Assembly: GCF_012927745.1 (NCBI RefSeq)
Contig: NZ_JABBKX010000003.1
Location: 186,001 to 250,000 of the forward strand
DNA length: 64,000 nucleotides
Source of the DNA: Neoroseomonas marina
GTDB lineage: Bacteria > Pseudomonadota > Alphaproteobacteria > Acetobacterales > Acetobacteraceae
Direction: 5' to 3'
Below are positions 42,435 to 51,008 of this stretch, in pieces (position 1 is the first letter of the stretch; each line of letters begins with the position of its first letter). The notes below the pieces were generated by a model that did no database searches, was not told where the DNA came from, and saw nothing but the letters and a program-made list of their open reading frames with translations. Made by a program: the position numbers and the translations under genes.

Positions 42435-43343
42435 ATGATCCGCCTCGCCATCAACCCGCTGACCTGGACCAATGACGACATGCCCGAGCTCGGCGCGGAG
42501 ACGCCGCTCGAGACCTGCCTCGCGGAGGCACGGCAGTCGGGCTTCGCCGGGGTGGAACTGGGCAACAAGTTCCCGCGCGAGGCGGCGGCGCTGAAGCCGA
42601 TCCTGTCGCGGCACGGCTTGGCGCTCGCGTCAGGCTGGTATGGGTCGCGGCTCCTGGAACGCGACGTAGATGCCGAAATGGCGGCGGCCGAACCACACAT
42701 CGCCCTGCTGACCGCCATGGGCTGCACGGCCTGCGTCTTCGCGGAGGTGTCGCGCGCCGTGCATGGGGAACGCGGCACGCCGCTGTCGCGCCGGCCAGTG
42801 CTGTCGGATGCCGATTGGGCCGTGCTGGCGCCGCGCATGACGGAGATGGGGCGGCGCCTTGCCGCGCGCGGGCTGCGGCTGGCCTATCACCACCACATGG
42901 GCACGGTGATCGAGACCGAGGCGGAGATCGACCGGCTGATGGCGAGCACGGGGCCGGAGGTCGGGCTGCTGCTGGACACCGGGCACCTGACCTTCGCCGG
43001 CGGGGATCCGGTCGCGGCCGGGCGACGGCATGCGGCGCGCATCGCGCATGTGCATTGCAAGGACGTCCGAGCGCCGGTGATGGCGGATGTGAAGACGCGC
43101 GACCTGCCCTTCCTCGCCGCGGTGCTGGAAGGCGTCTTCACCGTGCCGGGCGACGGCAGCGTCGATTTCGCCGCGGTCTTCGCCATGCTGGCCGAGGCTG
43201 GCTACGATGGCTGGCTGGTGGTGGAGGCCGAGCAGGACCCGGCCAAGGCGCATCCCCTGACATATGCGCGGCTGGGGCACGGCACGGCGGAGCGCCTCGC
43301 CGCCGCGTCCTTCGGCGCCCGCTTCAGCCCCGCCGCGGCCTGA
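42435..43343 (+). CDS. iolE: myo-Inosose-2 dehydratase
   Basis: A 302-residue TIM-barrel enzyme of the xylose-isomerase-like group. IolE removes water from scyllo-inosose to give the substrate of IolD. Recognisable segments are NPLTWTNDDMPELGAETPLE, GVELGNKFPR, LAYHHHMGTVIETEAEID, LLDTGHLTFAGGDP and HVHCKDVR, where His, Glu and Asp residues form the metal site. It follows iolD without a real gap. Its last 20 bases overlap the end of the convergent spermidine-type permease gene. Confidence 0.92.
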   Translation: MIRLAINPLTWTNDDMPELGAETPLETCLAEARQSGFAGVELGNKFPREAAALKPILSRHGLALASGWYGSRLLERDVDAEMAAAEPHIALLTAMGCTACVFAEVSRAVHGERGTPLSRRPVLSDADWAVLAPRMTEMGRRLAARGLRLAYHHHMGTVIETEAEIDRLMASTGPEVGLLLDTGHLTFAGGDPVAAGRRHAARIAHVHCKDVRAPVMADVKTRDLPFLAAVLEGVFTVPGDGSVDFAAVFAMLAEAGYDGWLVVEAEQDPAKAHPLTYARLGHGTAERLAAASFGARFSPAAA

Positions 43344-44118
43344 GCAGCAGCGCCGCGACGGCAAGCATCGCGCCGACGCCGAGCACGATCACCGCGCCCA
43401 GCGCATTGACCTCCGGCGTCAGGCCGAGGCGCAGCATGGCAAACAGCGCCATGGGCAGCGTCGTTCCGGAAGGGCCGGAGACGAAGGACGCGATCACCAC
43501 GTCGTCCAGCGAGAGTGTGAAGGCGAGCAGCCAGCCCGCCGCCAGCGCCGGGGCGATCAATGGCAGCGTCACGGTACGGAAGGCGGTGAAGGGGGTCGCG
43601 CCGAGGTCCATCGCCGCTTCCTCGAGGCTGCGGTCGGTTTCGGCCAGGCGCGCCTGGATCACCACCGCGACGAAGGCGGCGCCGAGCGTCGCATGGGCGA
43701 GCAGCACGGTCAGCACGTCGCGCCCCTGCGGCCAGCCGGTCGCGGTTTCCAGCGCGACGAACAGCAGCAGCAACGAGAGGCCGGTCACGACCTCGGGCAG
43801 CACCAGCGGTGCGCCGATCAGCGCACCGAAGACCCCGCGGCCGCGGAAGGGCCCGAAGCGCGCCAGCGCCCAGCCCGCCGCGCCGCCGATCAGCACGGCA
43901 AGTGTCGCCGCCCCCGCTGCGATGCGCAGCGACAGCAGCGCGGCCTCGACCAGACGCTCATTCGCGGCCAGCGCGCTGAACCAGCGCAGCGAGAAGCCCC
44001 CCCACTGGAAGGGTATGCGGTCGGCGCTGAAGGCGTAGGCAACGAGCAGCAGAATCGGCAGCCAGAGGAAGAGCAGCCCCGCCATCAGCGCGGCGCGCAC
44101 GAAGCGCCCGCGCGTCAC
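43324..44118 (-). CDS. Polyamine-type ABC permease, PotI/PotC family
   Basis: A 264-residue permease with six helices and the ATPase-docking EAA loop LEEAAMDLGATPFTAFRTVTLP, followed by the PotC/PotI-typical FTLSLDDVVIASFVSGPSGTTLP. GTG 44118 is chosen because it overlaps the stop of the upstream permease gene (GTGA), and an N-terminal helix begins soon after (MAGLLFLWLPILLLVAYAFS). It works with the next three genes as a spermidine/putrescine-type importer. The cargo is uncertain. Confidence 0.88.
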   Translation of the reverse strand: MTRGRFVRAALMAGLLFLWLPILLLVAYAFSADRIPFQWGGFSLRWFSALAANERLVEAALLSLRIAAGAATLAVLIGGAAGWALARFGPFRGRGVFGALIGAPLVLPEVVTGLSLLLLFVALETATGWPQGRDVLTVLLAHATLGAAFVAVVIQARLAETDRSLEEAAMDLGATPFTAFRTVTLPLIAPALAAGWLLAFTLSLDDVVIASFVSGPSGTTLPMALFAMLRLGLTPEVNALGAVIVLGVGAMLAVAALLLRPRRG

Positions 44119-44945
44119 GGCCGCGCCTCGAGACGCTGGAACAGGCGGATCGGCACCAGCAGCAGCACCAGCAGCGAAACCGCCAGCGCCGCGGCGACGG
44201 GCCAGTCGCGGTTCTGGAAGAATTCCTGCCAAAGCACGCGGCCGACAAGATTCGCCTCGGATGGTCCCATCAGTTCCGGGATGACGAACTCGCCCGCCGC
44301 CGGGATGAAGACGAGCAGGAAGGCGGCGGCGGCGGCAGGCGCGGTAGCGGGCAGCGTGACGGTGGCGAAAGCGACGGCCGGGCGCGCGCCGAGGTCGGCA
44401 GCGGCTTCCAGCAATGTCGGGTCGAGCCGCAGCATCGCCGCGAACAGTGGCAGCACCGCGAAGGGCAGGTAGGCGTGCACCATCCCGACCAGCATCGCCC
44501 CCTCGGTGTAGAGCATCGGCAGCGGCGCGTCCGTGATGCCGAGGCCCTGCAGCAGGCCATTGATCCAGCCTTCGTCGCGCAGCAGGCCGATCCAGGCGCC
44601 GACGCGCAGCAGGAAGCCGGTCCAGAAGGGCAGCATCAGCAGCGCGAGCAGCAGCAAACGCCGGTCAGGCCGGGCCCGCGCGATGCCCATCGCCATCGGA
44701 TAGGCGATCGCCAGGCACAGCCCCGCCGTCATCGCCGCGATGCGCAGCGCGGTGAGGAAGGCGCCGAGGTAGTAGTCGTCCGCCACCAGCATCGCGAAGC
44801 CGGCCGTGGACCAGGCGAGTCGGAAGGGCGGCACGCCGGGGTCGGCCTCTGCCAGCGCGATGGCGCCGAGGATGCCGGCCGGCGCGGCGACGAAGATCAG
44901 CAGCCAGGCCCAGGCCGGCAGCAGGACGGCGAGACGGTTCCTCAC
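44115..44945 (-). CDS. Polyamine-type ABC permease, PotH/PotB family
   Basis: A 276-residue six-helix permease. The PotB/PotH pattern MLPFWTGFLLRVGAWIGLL, then LLEAAADLGARPAVAFATVTLPATAP as EAA loop and FIPAAGEFVIPELMGP, is clear. GTG 44945 overlaps the stop of the ATPase gene by four bases. It pairs with the PotI-like protein encoded immediately downstream to form the membrane channel. Confidence 0.88.
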   Translation of the reverse strand: MRNRLAVLLPAWAWLLIFVAAPAGILGAIALAEADPGVPPFRLAWSTAGFAMLVADDYYLGAFLTALRIAAMTAGLCLAIAYPMAMGIARARPDRRLLLLALLMLPFWTGFLLRVGAWIGLLRDEGWINGLLQGLGITDAPLPMLYTEGAMLVGMVHAYLPFAVLPLFAAMLRLDPTLLEAAADLGARPAVAFATVTLPATAPAAAAAFLLVFIPAAGEFVIPELMGPSEANLVGRVLWQEFFQNRDWPVAAALAVSLLVLLLVPIRLFQRLEARP

Positions 44946-45985
44946 GACGGGAGCGGCACCACGTCGGCCGCCTCCCAGCACAGGGTCACGTCGGCACCGC
45001 GATCGGGCGGCGGTCCGCCTTCTTCGGGGTGCGCGACGCGCAGCGTGGCGCCACCGCCGAGGTCCACAAGCACGAGGGAATCATCGCCGCGGAAGGCAAC
45101 GTCCTGGACGATGCCACGGGCGGTATTGGGTCCCTCCCCGGCCGCTGCGATGCGGATGCGCTCGGGACGCAGCGCGATCGCGACGGTATCGGCCGGGATG
45201 GCGCCGGCGCAGCTGATCCCGGCGTCGGGGCAGTCGAAGCGGTCCTGCGCGGCGCGTCCTTCCAGCACGTTGGCCGCGCCGAGGAAGCGCGCGACGAAGC
45301 GGGAGGCGGGACGTTCGTAGATCTCGCGCGGGGGGCCGACCTGGGCGATGCGGCCGCCGTCCAGCAGCGCGACGCGGTCGGCGAGCGCCAGCGCTTCCTC
45401 CTGATCGTGGGTGACCATGACGAAGGCAGCGCCCGTCTCGCGCTGCAGCGCGCGGAGTTCGAAGCCGGTGCGTTCGCGCAGGCCCGCGTCCAGCGCGCCA
45501 AGCGGCTCGTCGAGCAGGAGCAGACGCGGGCGCATCACCAGGCTGCGGGCCAGCGCCACGCGTTGCTTCTGCCCGCCGGAGAGCTGGTGCGGGCGGCGTC
45601 GCTCGAAGCCCGCGAGGCCTACCATGGCGAGCGCGGCAGCGATGCGCGACGCCGCCTCGGCCTTCTTCACCCCGGCGCGCCGCAGGCCATAGGCGACGTT
45701 GTCCGCCACGGTCATGTGCGGGAACAGCGCGTAGGACTGGAACATCATGTTTACCGGCCGCGCCCAGGGCGGCGTCGCGGCGATGTCCGTCCCGTCCAGC
45801 AGCAGGCGGCCGGAATCCGGCGTCTCGAAGCCCGCGATGATGCGCAGCAGCGTTGACTTGCCAGACCCCGAGCCGCCCAGCAGGGCGAAGAACTCGCCCT
45901 GCCCGATCTCGAGGTCCAGCGCGTCGAGCGCGAGGGTCGGGCCGAAGCGCTTGGTGATCGCCTCGGCGCGCAGCAGCGCGGTCAA
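44942..45985 (-). CDS. Polyamine-type ABC ATPase, PotA/PotG family
   Basis: A 347-residue ATPase with Walker A GGSGSGKST, Q-loop MMFQSYALFPHM, signature LSGGQKQRVALARSL, Walker B LLLLDEPLGALD and switch VTHDQEEALA. A C-terminal TOBE domain (residues 265-345) follows. It appears to start at TTG 45985, overlapping the binding-protein stop (TTGA), in keeping with coupling through this operon. The start codon is rare but no ATG or GTG fits as well. Confidence 0.88.
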   Translation of the reverse strand: MTALLRAEAITKRFGPTLALDALDLEIGQGEFFALLGGSGSGKSTLLRIIAGFETPDSGRLLLDGTDIAATPPWARPVNMMFQSYALFPHMTVADNVAYGLRRAGVKKAEAASRIAAALAMVGLAGFERRRPHQLSGGQKQRVALARSLVMRPRLLLLDEPLGALDAGLRERTGFELRALQRETGAAFVMVTHDQEEALALADRVALLDGGRIAQVGPPREIYERPASRFVARFLGAANVLEGRAAQDRFDCPDAGISCAGAIPADTVAIALRPERIRIAAAGEGPNTARGIVQDVAFRGDDSLVLVDLGGGATLRVAHPEEGGPPPDRGADVTLCWEAADVVPLPS

Positions 45986-47073
45986 CGCCCCGCCTTGAAG
46001 CGGGACCAGAGGCGGGTGCGCAAGCGCTCGACCTCGCGCGACGGCGTGCCGGCGACGAAGGTCGCGGCCAGCGCCTCGGCCGGGGGGAACACGCTCGGGT
46101 CGTTACGGACGGCTTCCTCCACCAGCGGGCGGCTGGCCGGCACGGCGTTGGGATAGCGGACCTGGTTGGTGATGCCGGCCATGACGTCCGGCTGCAGCAG
46201 GAAGTTGATGAAGGCGTGCGCGGCCTCGGGGTTCGGGGCGTCGGCGGGGATCGCCATCATGTCGAACCAGAGCTGCGCGCCCTGGCGCGGCATGACGTAG
46301 CCGATCTCGACGCCGCGGTTCGCTTCGCGGGCGCGGGCCGCGGCCTGGATCACGTCGCCGGAATAGGTCATCGCGGCGCAGACCTCCCCCGTTGCCAGCG
46401 CGTCGAGGATCGCGCTGGAGGGGATGATGGCGCGGACATGGCGGCGGATACCCATCAGCGCCTGTTCGGCGGCCCGGAGGTCCTCGGCCGAGTTGCCGTT
46501 GGGATCGCGCCCGAGCCAGCGCAGCACGGAAGGCAGCACGTCGGTCGGGCTGTCCATGACCATGATGCCGCAGCGGGCCAGGCGCTGCGCGTTCTCGGGC
46601 TTCAGCAGCACGTCCAGGCCATCGAGCGGCACGTCCGGCAGCGCGGCGCGCACACGGTCGAGCCGCAGCCCGAGCCCGACCGTGCCCCAGAGGTAGATCG
46701 CGCCGTGCCGGTTCCCCGGGTCGATCGCCGCGACGCGGTCCATCAACACGGGGTCGAGGTTGCGCCAGTTGGGAATACGTTCCCGATCGATCTCCCGCAG
46801 CGCGCCGGCGCGCAGCAGCCGCGCGAAGGTCGGCTCGCTGGTCGGTACGATGATGTCGTAGCCCGAGCGGCCGGCCGCCAGGCGGCCTTCCAGGGTCTCG
46901 AGGCTGTCATAGACGTCGTAGCGGACGCGAATGCCGGTCTCCCGCGTGAAGCGCGCCACCGCGTAGGGATCGATGTAGTCCGACCAGTTGTAGACGTTCA
47001 GCACGCGCTCCTGCGCCGCGGCCGGCAGGGCGGCGAGCAGCAGGGCGAGCACGGGCAGCAGGCGTCGGAGCAT
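45982..47073 (-). CDS. Periplasmic polyamine-binding-type protein, PotF/PotD family
   Basis: A 363-residue exported binding protein. The signal peptide MLRRLLPVLALLLAALPAAA is followed by QERVLNVYNWSDYIDP, the PotF/PotD hallmark. Later features are YDIIVPTSEPTFARLL, WGTVGLGL, CAAMTYSGDVIQAA and WFDMMAIPADAPN. It starts the four-gene minus-strand transporter operon. Between its start and the phage-like block is a 237-base region whose plus-strand promoter points the other way. Confidence 0.9.
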   Translation of the reverse strand: MLRRLLPVLALLLAALPAAAQERVLNVYNWSDYIDPYAVARFTRETGIRVRYDVYDSLETLEGRLAAGRSGYDIIVPTSEPTFARLLRAGALREIDRERIPNWRNLDPVLMDRVAAIDPGNRHGAIYLWGTVGLGLRLDRVRAALPDVPLDGLDVLLKPENAQRLARCGIMVMDSPTDVLPSVLRWLGRDPNGNSAEDLRAAEQALMGIRRHVRAIIPSSAILDALATGEVCAAMTYSGDVIQAAARAREANRGVEIGYVMPRQGAQLWFDMMAIPADAPNPEAAHAFINFLLQPDVMAGITNQVRYPNAVPASRPLVEEAVRNDPSVFPPAEALAATFVAGTPSREVERLRTRLWSRFKAGR

Positions 47074-47175
47074 CGGCGCGGGTCCTCGGGGCGGCAACGG
47101 CGGATGGGCGAGACTACCACGCGTGGCGCGGACGCAAGCCCCGGGGCGACGCTTCGCGAAATAGGAATTTTTTGC

Positions 47176-47203
47176 TTGACTAGTCGGTATCGGTTCCTGT
47201 AAT
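47176..47203 (+). promoter_or_regulatory. Strong sigma-70-like promoter of the phage-like block
   Basis: TTGACT at 47176-47181, a 16-base spacer and TGTAAT at 47198-47203 (each one mismatch from consensus) form the best-scoring promoter seen by eye in the window. It sits in an AT-rich patch 108 bases upstream of the first phage-like gene. Confidence 0.65.
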
Positions 47204-47310
47204 TCCGCCGCACCAACGGGCGAACTGCGTCCGCAGCGCCCCCCGTCCTCCCCGACAGCCCGATCCCCCGAAGCCCCGCCCGGCCCCGCCGCGCGGGCGA
47301 GGAGCCATGC

Positions 47311-47961
47311 ATGCCCTTCAATGCCAGCGACCTCACGGCCCTGACGGCCGCGAACGGCTTCACGCTCTGGCACTACCGCACGCCCGACCCCCGCGCCTCA
47401 GTGGTGGCGCCGGGGTATTTCGCCGGGGCGGAACCGCCGCTGCTGCCGGGCGACATCATCATCGTCCAGGCTGCGGACGCGACCGCGCTGGTGCCGATCC
47501 GCGGCAGCGCGCTGGCCGGCGGCGGGGTCACGGTGGACCTGGCGGGGCTGACGCCGAACCTGCTGCGGTCGGCGACGCTTCTGGTGGACGTCATGGTCTC
47601 GGCGGCCGCGACCGCGCGGGCGGTGCTGCTCGACGCCATCCCCGGCGTGCTGGTCGAGGCATCGAGCCAGACCGTCGCCGCCACCGTCACCGGCCCGATT
47701 GCGCAGGCGACCTTCGCGCTGCGCGACGCCAACGGCGCCGATGTGCGCCCGCCGCAGACGGCGCCGGTCAGCGCGGGGCGTGCCAGCGCGACCTTCGTCA
47801 TCCCCGGTGCGGGCAGCGGCTACCGCTTCTCCGTCGCCGACGCGTCGGACCCGACGCTGTTCAACCTCTCCGCACCCTTCGTCGTCTCGCCCCTGCCGCG
47901 CCTGCTGACGGAAGGCGGCGGGCGGCTCCTGCTCGAGACCGGCGGCACGATGATCCTCTAG
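47311..47961 (+). CDS. Phage-associated hypothetical protein
   Basis: A 216-residue protein. An N-terminal region (MPFNASDLTALTAANGFTLW, then a YRTPDPRASVVAPGYF segment) is followed by a beta-rich, alanine/valine/threonine-rich body. No signal peptide is seen. ATG 47311 has GAGGAG six bases upstream. The composition and its place before a tail spike gene suggest a virion adaptor, decoration or tail-tip protein. No specific family is recognised. Confidence 0.6.
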   Translation: MPFNASDLTALTAANGFTLWHYRTPDPRASVVAPGYFAGAEPPLLPGDIIIVQAADATALVPIRGSALAGGGVTVDLAGLTPNLLRSATLLVDVMVSAAATARAVLLDAIPGVLVEASSQTVAATVTGPIAQATFALRDANGADVRPPQTAPVSAGRASATFVIPGAGSGYRFSVADASDPTLFNLSAPFVVSPLPRLLTEGGGRLLLETGGTMIL

Positions 47962-48010
47962 CGCCCCGCCCGCCCCGCTCCCCCCGCCCCTTCGCCACAG
48001 AGAGACCCCG

Positions 48011-50116
48011 ATGTCCGACACCAAGATCAGCGCCCTGCCCGCCATCGCCTCCGCCGCCGACGCCGACCTGCTGCCGGTGGTGCAGGGCAGCGGGCCCTCG
48101 GCCACCACGCGCCGCGCCAGCATCGCGCAGCTGCGCGCCGGTCTGCTCGCCGACCGTCCCGTCCATGTGCGCGAATACGGCGCGGTCGGGGACGGCGTGG
48201 CCAACGACGCCCCGGCCATCCAGGCCGCCGTCGACGCCATGGCCGCGAGCGGCGGCGGCGTGCTGCAGTTCGGCCCGCGGCGCTATCGCCTGGCGAGCCC
48301 CGTCACGGTGAACGGCGTATCGATCATCTTCCAGGGCGCTGGCTTCACCGAGGGCCCGGCGCCGCGCGACGGCACCTGGTTCACCATCGACACCACGGGC
48401 TTCACGCCCTTCACCTTCACCGGCGTCAACACCCGCGGCTGCGCGGTGCGCGACATCGCCGTGCACCAGACCCATGGGGCGGCGCAGGTCCCGGGCTGGA
48501 CGCCGACGGCCTACGACTTCGTCTTCCGCGTGCAGGACTGCCTCGGTTCGATCGACTTCGAGAACGTCTTCCTCTGCGCGGTGAACCGCGGCATCTGGAT
48601 CGACAATTCCGGCCGCTTCAACATCCAGCGCCTGCGCGGCCAGGTCTTCACCGGCGGCATCGAGATCGACCGGTCCTACGACATCGGCCGCATCGATCAC
48701 GTCCATTTCTGGACCTTCGCGACGTCGGACGACGACGTGCTGGCGTATCAGCAGCAGAACCTCGACGCGATCCTGCTGCGGCGCAACGACGGCATCTTCC
48801 TCGACGACATCTTCGCCCTCGGCGCGCGGTCGGTGCTGCGCTTCTCCGCCTCGGCCTCGGGCGTCACGACCAAGTTCTACGTTGGCAACCTCTATACCGA
48901 CTTCGCCAAGTACGGCGTCTGGATCGACGGCAGCGGCGTCGACGGGCAGATCGCCAATGCGACGACGCAGGGCGAGGCCATCACGCCCCCGGGCGCCGTC
49001 CTGCCGGGCAGCAACGGCATCCGCATCGACGGCAGCAACACCAGGCTGCATGTCGGCAACCTTCGCATCGACGCCGTCGAGAGCAACGCGATCATGGTGG
49101 CGGGCAGCGGCAACCGGGTCGACGTCTTCTCCTTCCGCGCCGAGCGGTTCAACACGCTGAATGACGGCTCGGCGGCGATCCAGGTGGCCAATGTCGCCTC
49201 AGGCACGCCGAACGCGGTCTATGTCGGCACGCCGCCGCTGCTGTCGAACGGCAATGGCGGGCCGCTGGCGAACACCGGCACCAACGGCTTCGTCGCCTCG
49301 GGCGGGCCGGCGGGCCGCATCGACCGGCCGGGCGTGATGGTGGGCGGGGAGAACAACGGGCTCTACCTGCCCGCGAGCGGCGAGATCGCGACCGTGGCCG
49401 GCGGGACCGAGGTGCTCCGCGCCACCTCGGCCGGCACGGTCACGGTCGGCGGGCCGACCTCCGCACCCGGCTTCCGCGTCGTCACGCCGGCAAGCTCGGT
49501 GAACGTCGTCGAGGCGCGCTCCGCCGTCACGGCCCAGGCCCCGAGCCTGTCGGCCGCCGGGTCCGATGCGAACGTCAACCTGGCGGTCGCGGCCAAGGGC
49601 ACGGGCACGGTGGTGGCGCAGACGCGCGGCGCCACGGCGCTCGAGGTCGGCGCGGCGGCGACGCCGGTGAACTCGGTGCGCGTGAACGGATCAGCCACCG
49701 GGACCGCGGTCGGCGTGGTGGCGCAGGGGTCGGATGCCAACATCGCCCTCGCCCTCGCGGCCAAGGGCACCAACCCGGTGCAGCTGCAGACCCGCGGTGC
49801 GACGGCGCTCGAGGTCAACGCCACCGGCACGCCGGGCAACTTCCTGCGCGTCAACGCCACGGCCGCGGGCAGCGCGCCGCAGCTGATCTCGCAGGGGTCG
49901 GATACCAATGTCGGGCTGCAGCTCTCGGGCAAGGGCACCGGGATGGTCAGCGTCGTGGGTCCGCTGCAGCTCGCGACCTACACGGTCGCCACGCTGCCGG
50001 CGGCGGCGAGCTACCCGCGCGGCATCGTCTACGTCTCGGACGGCACGACGAACAAGCGCTTCGCGGTGAGCGACGGCACGTCCTGGCGCTGGCCGGACGG
50101 GGCGGTGGTGTCCTGA
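48011..50116 (+). CDS. Pectate-lyase-superfamily phage tail spike protein
   Basis: A 701-residue protein. Residues 1-45 (MSDTKISALPAIASAADADL...) form a short phage-type N-terminal particle-binding segment. VREYGAVGDGVANDAPAIQAAVDAM at about 55-80 is the Pectate_lyase_3 signature that opens a right-handed beta-helix reaching to about residue 430. Residues 480-660 hold three 56-residue repeats. The end (YPRGIVYVSDGTTNKRFAVSDGTSWRW) is a common tail-fibre C-terminal domain. It probably binds or degrades a cell-surface polysaccharide. No signal peptide is present, consistent with assembly into a particle. Confidence 0.85.
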   Translation: MSDTKISALPAIASAADADLLPVVQGSGPSATTRRASIAQLRAGLLADRPVHVREYGAVGDGVANDAPAIQAAVDAMAASGGGVLQFGPRRYRLASPVTVNGVSIIFQGAGFTEGPAPRDGTWFTIDTTGFTPFTFTGVNTRGCAVRDIAVHQTHGAAQVPGWTPTAYDFVFRVQDCLGSIDFENVFLCAVNRGIWIDNSGRFNIQRLRGQVFTGGIEIDRSYDIGRIDHVHFWTFATSDDDVLAYQQQNLDAILLRRNDGIFLDDIFALGARSVLRFSASASGVTTKFYVGNLYTDFAKYGVWIDGSGVDGQIANATTQGEAITPPGAVLPGSNGIRIDGSNTRLHVGNLRIDAVESNAIMVAGSGNRVDVFSFRAERFNTLNDGSAAIQVANVASGTPNAVYVGTPPLLSNGNGGPLANTGTNGFVASGGPAGRIDRPGVMVGGENNGLYLPASGEIATVAGGTEVLRATSAGTVTVGGPTSAPGFRVVTPASSVNVVEARSAVTAQAPSLSAAGSDANVNLAVAAKGTGTVVAQTRGATALEVGAAATPVNSVRVNGSATGTAVGVVAQGSDANIALALAAKGTNPVQLQTRGATALEVNATGTPGNFLRVNATAAGSAPQLISQGSDTNVGLQLSGKGTGMVSVVGPLQLATYTVATLPAAASYPRGIVYVSDGTTNKRFAVSDGTSWRWPDGAVVS
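49559..49950 (+). repeat. Three 168-bp tandem repeats in the tail spike gene
   Basis: GSD-A/T-N segments followed by KGTG or KGTN recur with exact 168-base spacing, with anchor codons at 49559, 49727 and 49895. Repeats one and two also share TRGATALEV. The units are diverged at the protein level but keep the register. Confidence 0.8.
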
Positions 50117-50147
50117 GCACAGCACGAGAGCCGAGGAGACACGCCCC

Positions 50148-50525
50148 ATGACCGCCCTCACCGACTACGCAAAGAACGTCCTCGCCCGCGCCCTGGTCGG
50201 GCGGCAGCCGAGCCTGCCGGTCGCCGTCTGGGTCGGCCTCGGCACCGGGGGCACGGATGCCGCCGGGCTGACCGGGGAACCGGCCGCGGCGACGGGCTAT
50301 GCCCGCCAGCCGGCGTCCTTCACCGGCACCGGCACGCAGACCAACGCGGCGCAGGTGCGCTTCAGCTTCAGCCAGGCCACCGGCACGCTGACCCATGTCG
50401 GGCTGTATGACGCTGTGTCGGGCGGGAACCCGCTTGCCTGGGCGACGCTCGGTTCGCCGGCGACGTTGACCTCGGCCGGGACCATAACCATCCCGGCGGC
50501 CAGCCTGGCCGTCGTGGCGGACTGA
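50148..50525 (+). CDS. Phage tail-fibre-like protein
   Basis: A 125-residue protein of the small tail-fibre type: MTALTDYAKNVLARALVG at the start, VAVWVGLGTGG, then FTGTGTQTNAAQVRF and LTHVGLYDAVSGG. In tailed phages and prophages this kind of protein occurs with tail fibre genes. It starts 31 bases after the tail spike gene and shares its direction. A gene on the opposite strand follows immediately. Confidence 0.75.
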   Translation: MTALTDYAKNVLARALVGRQPSLPVAVWVGLGTGGTDAAGLTGEPAAATGYARQPASFTGTGTQTNAAQVRFSFSQATGTLTHVGLYDAVSGGNPLAWATLGSPATLTSAGTITIPAASLAVVAD

Positions 50526-50530
50526 CGGAG

Positions 50531-50914
50531 CTACTGCTGGGCGCCGGCGAGGATGACGCCCCCCGCCGAGCGCCCGGCATCGATCAGCGCCTGGGTCCGG
50601 TCACGGCCCCAGGTGGCGCCCATGCGGGGGCGGAAATCGCCCTCGCGTTCGTCGACCACGGCATAGGTCACGAGGAAGCCCTGCCCGGACCGGCCGGCGA
50701 TCACGGCGAGCTCGACGACCATGAAGGAGACCAGCAGCTCCGGCGTGCAGGATCCGCCGCGGTCGATCGGCATCCGCACCGTGCGCTGCAGCCCGGCGGC
50801 GAAGGCATTGGCGTCGTCCCGCGCATCCTGGTGGCGGACGACGTGCACGCAGGACGCCTGCGCCGCGCCCGCCGCCATCGTCATCGCCAGCGCCGCCGCG
50901 ATGGCTCGCCTCAC
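50531..50914 (-). CDS. Secreted small protein, opposite strand within the phage-like block
   Basis: A 127-residue exported protein starting at GTG 50914 with GGAGGGAGG upstream. It has the signal peptide MRRAIAAALAMTMAAGAAQA. The mature chain (SCVHVVRHQDARDDANAF...) contains only two cysteines and matches no family I know. It lies convergent to the tail-fibre gene and divergent from the endolysin-like gene, interrupting an otherwise plus-strand module. It could be a host gene or a superinfection/lysis-control function; neither is shown. Confidence 0.6.
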   Translation of the reverse strand: MRRAIAAALAMTMAAGAAQASCVHVVRHQDARDDANAFAAGLQRTVRMPIDRGGSCTPELLVSFMVVELAVIAGRSGQGFLVTYAVVDEREGDFRPRMGATWGRDRTQALIDAGRSAGGVILAGAQQ

Positions 50915-51008
50915 CGCCGCCTCCCTCCGTACTCCAGGGCCGAAGGATGCCCCGGAAGGCGCCCGCGCGGCCAGCGCCACCCATTCCCCCGCAGCCCCGA
51001 GGACCCGC

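Noticed and set aside
47307..48311. Alternative start four bases upstream giving a 334-codon frame
   Set aside because: It runs through two phage-like genes out of frame and is extremely Arg/Pro-rich; ATG 47311 has better spacing from GAGGAG.
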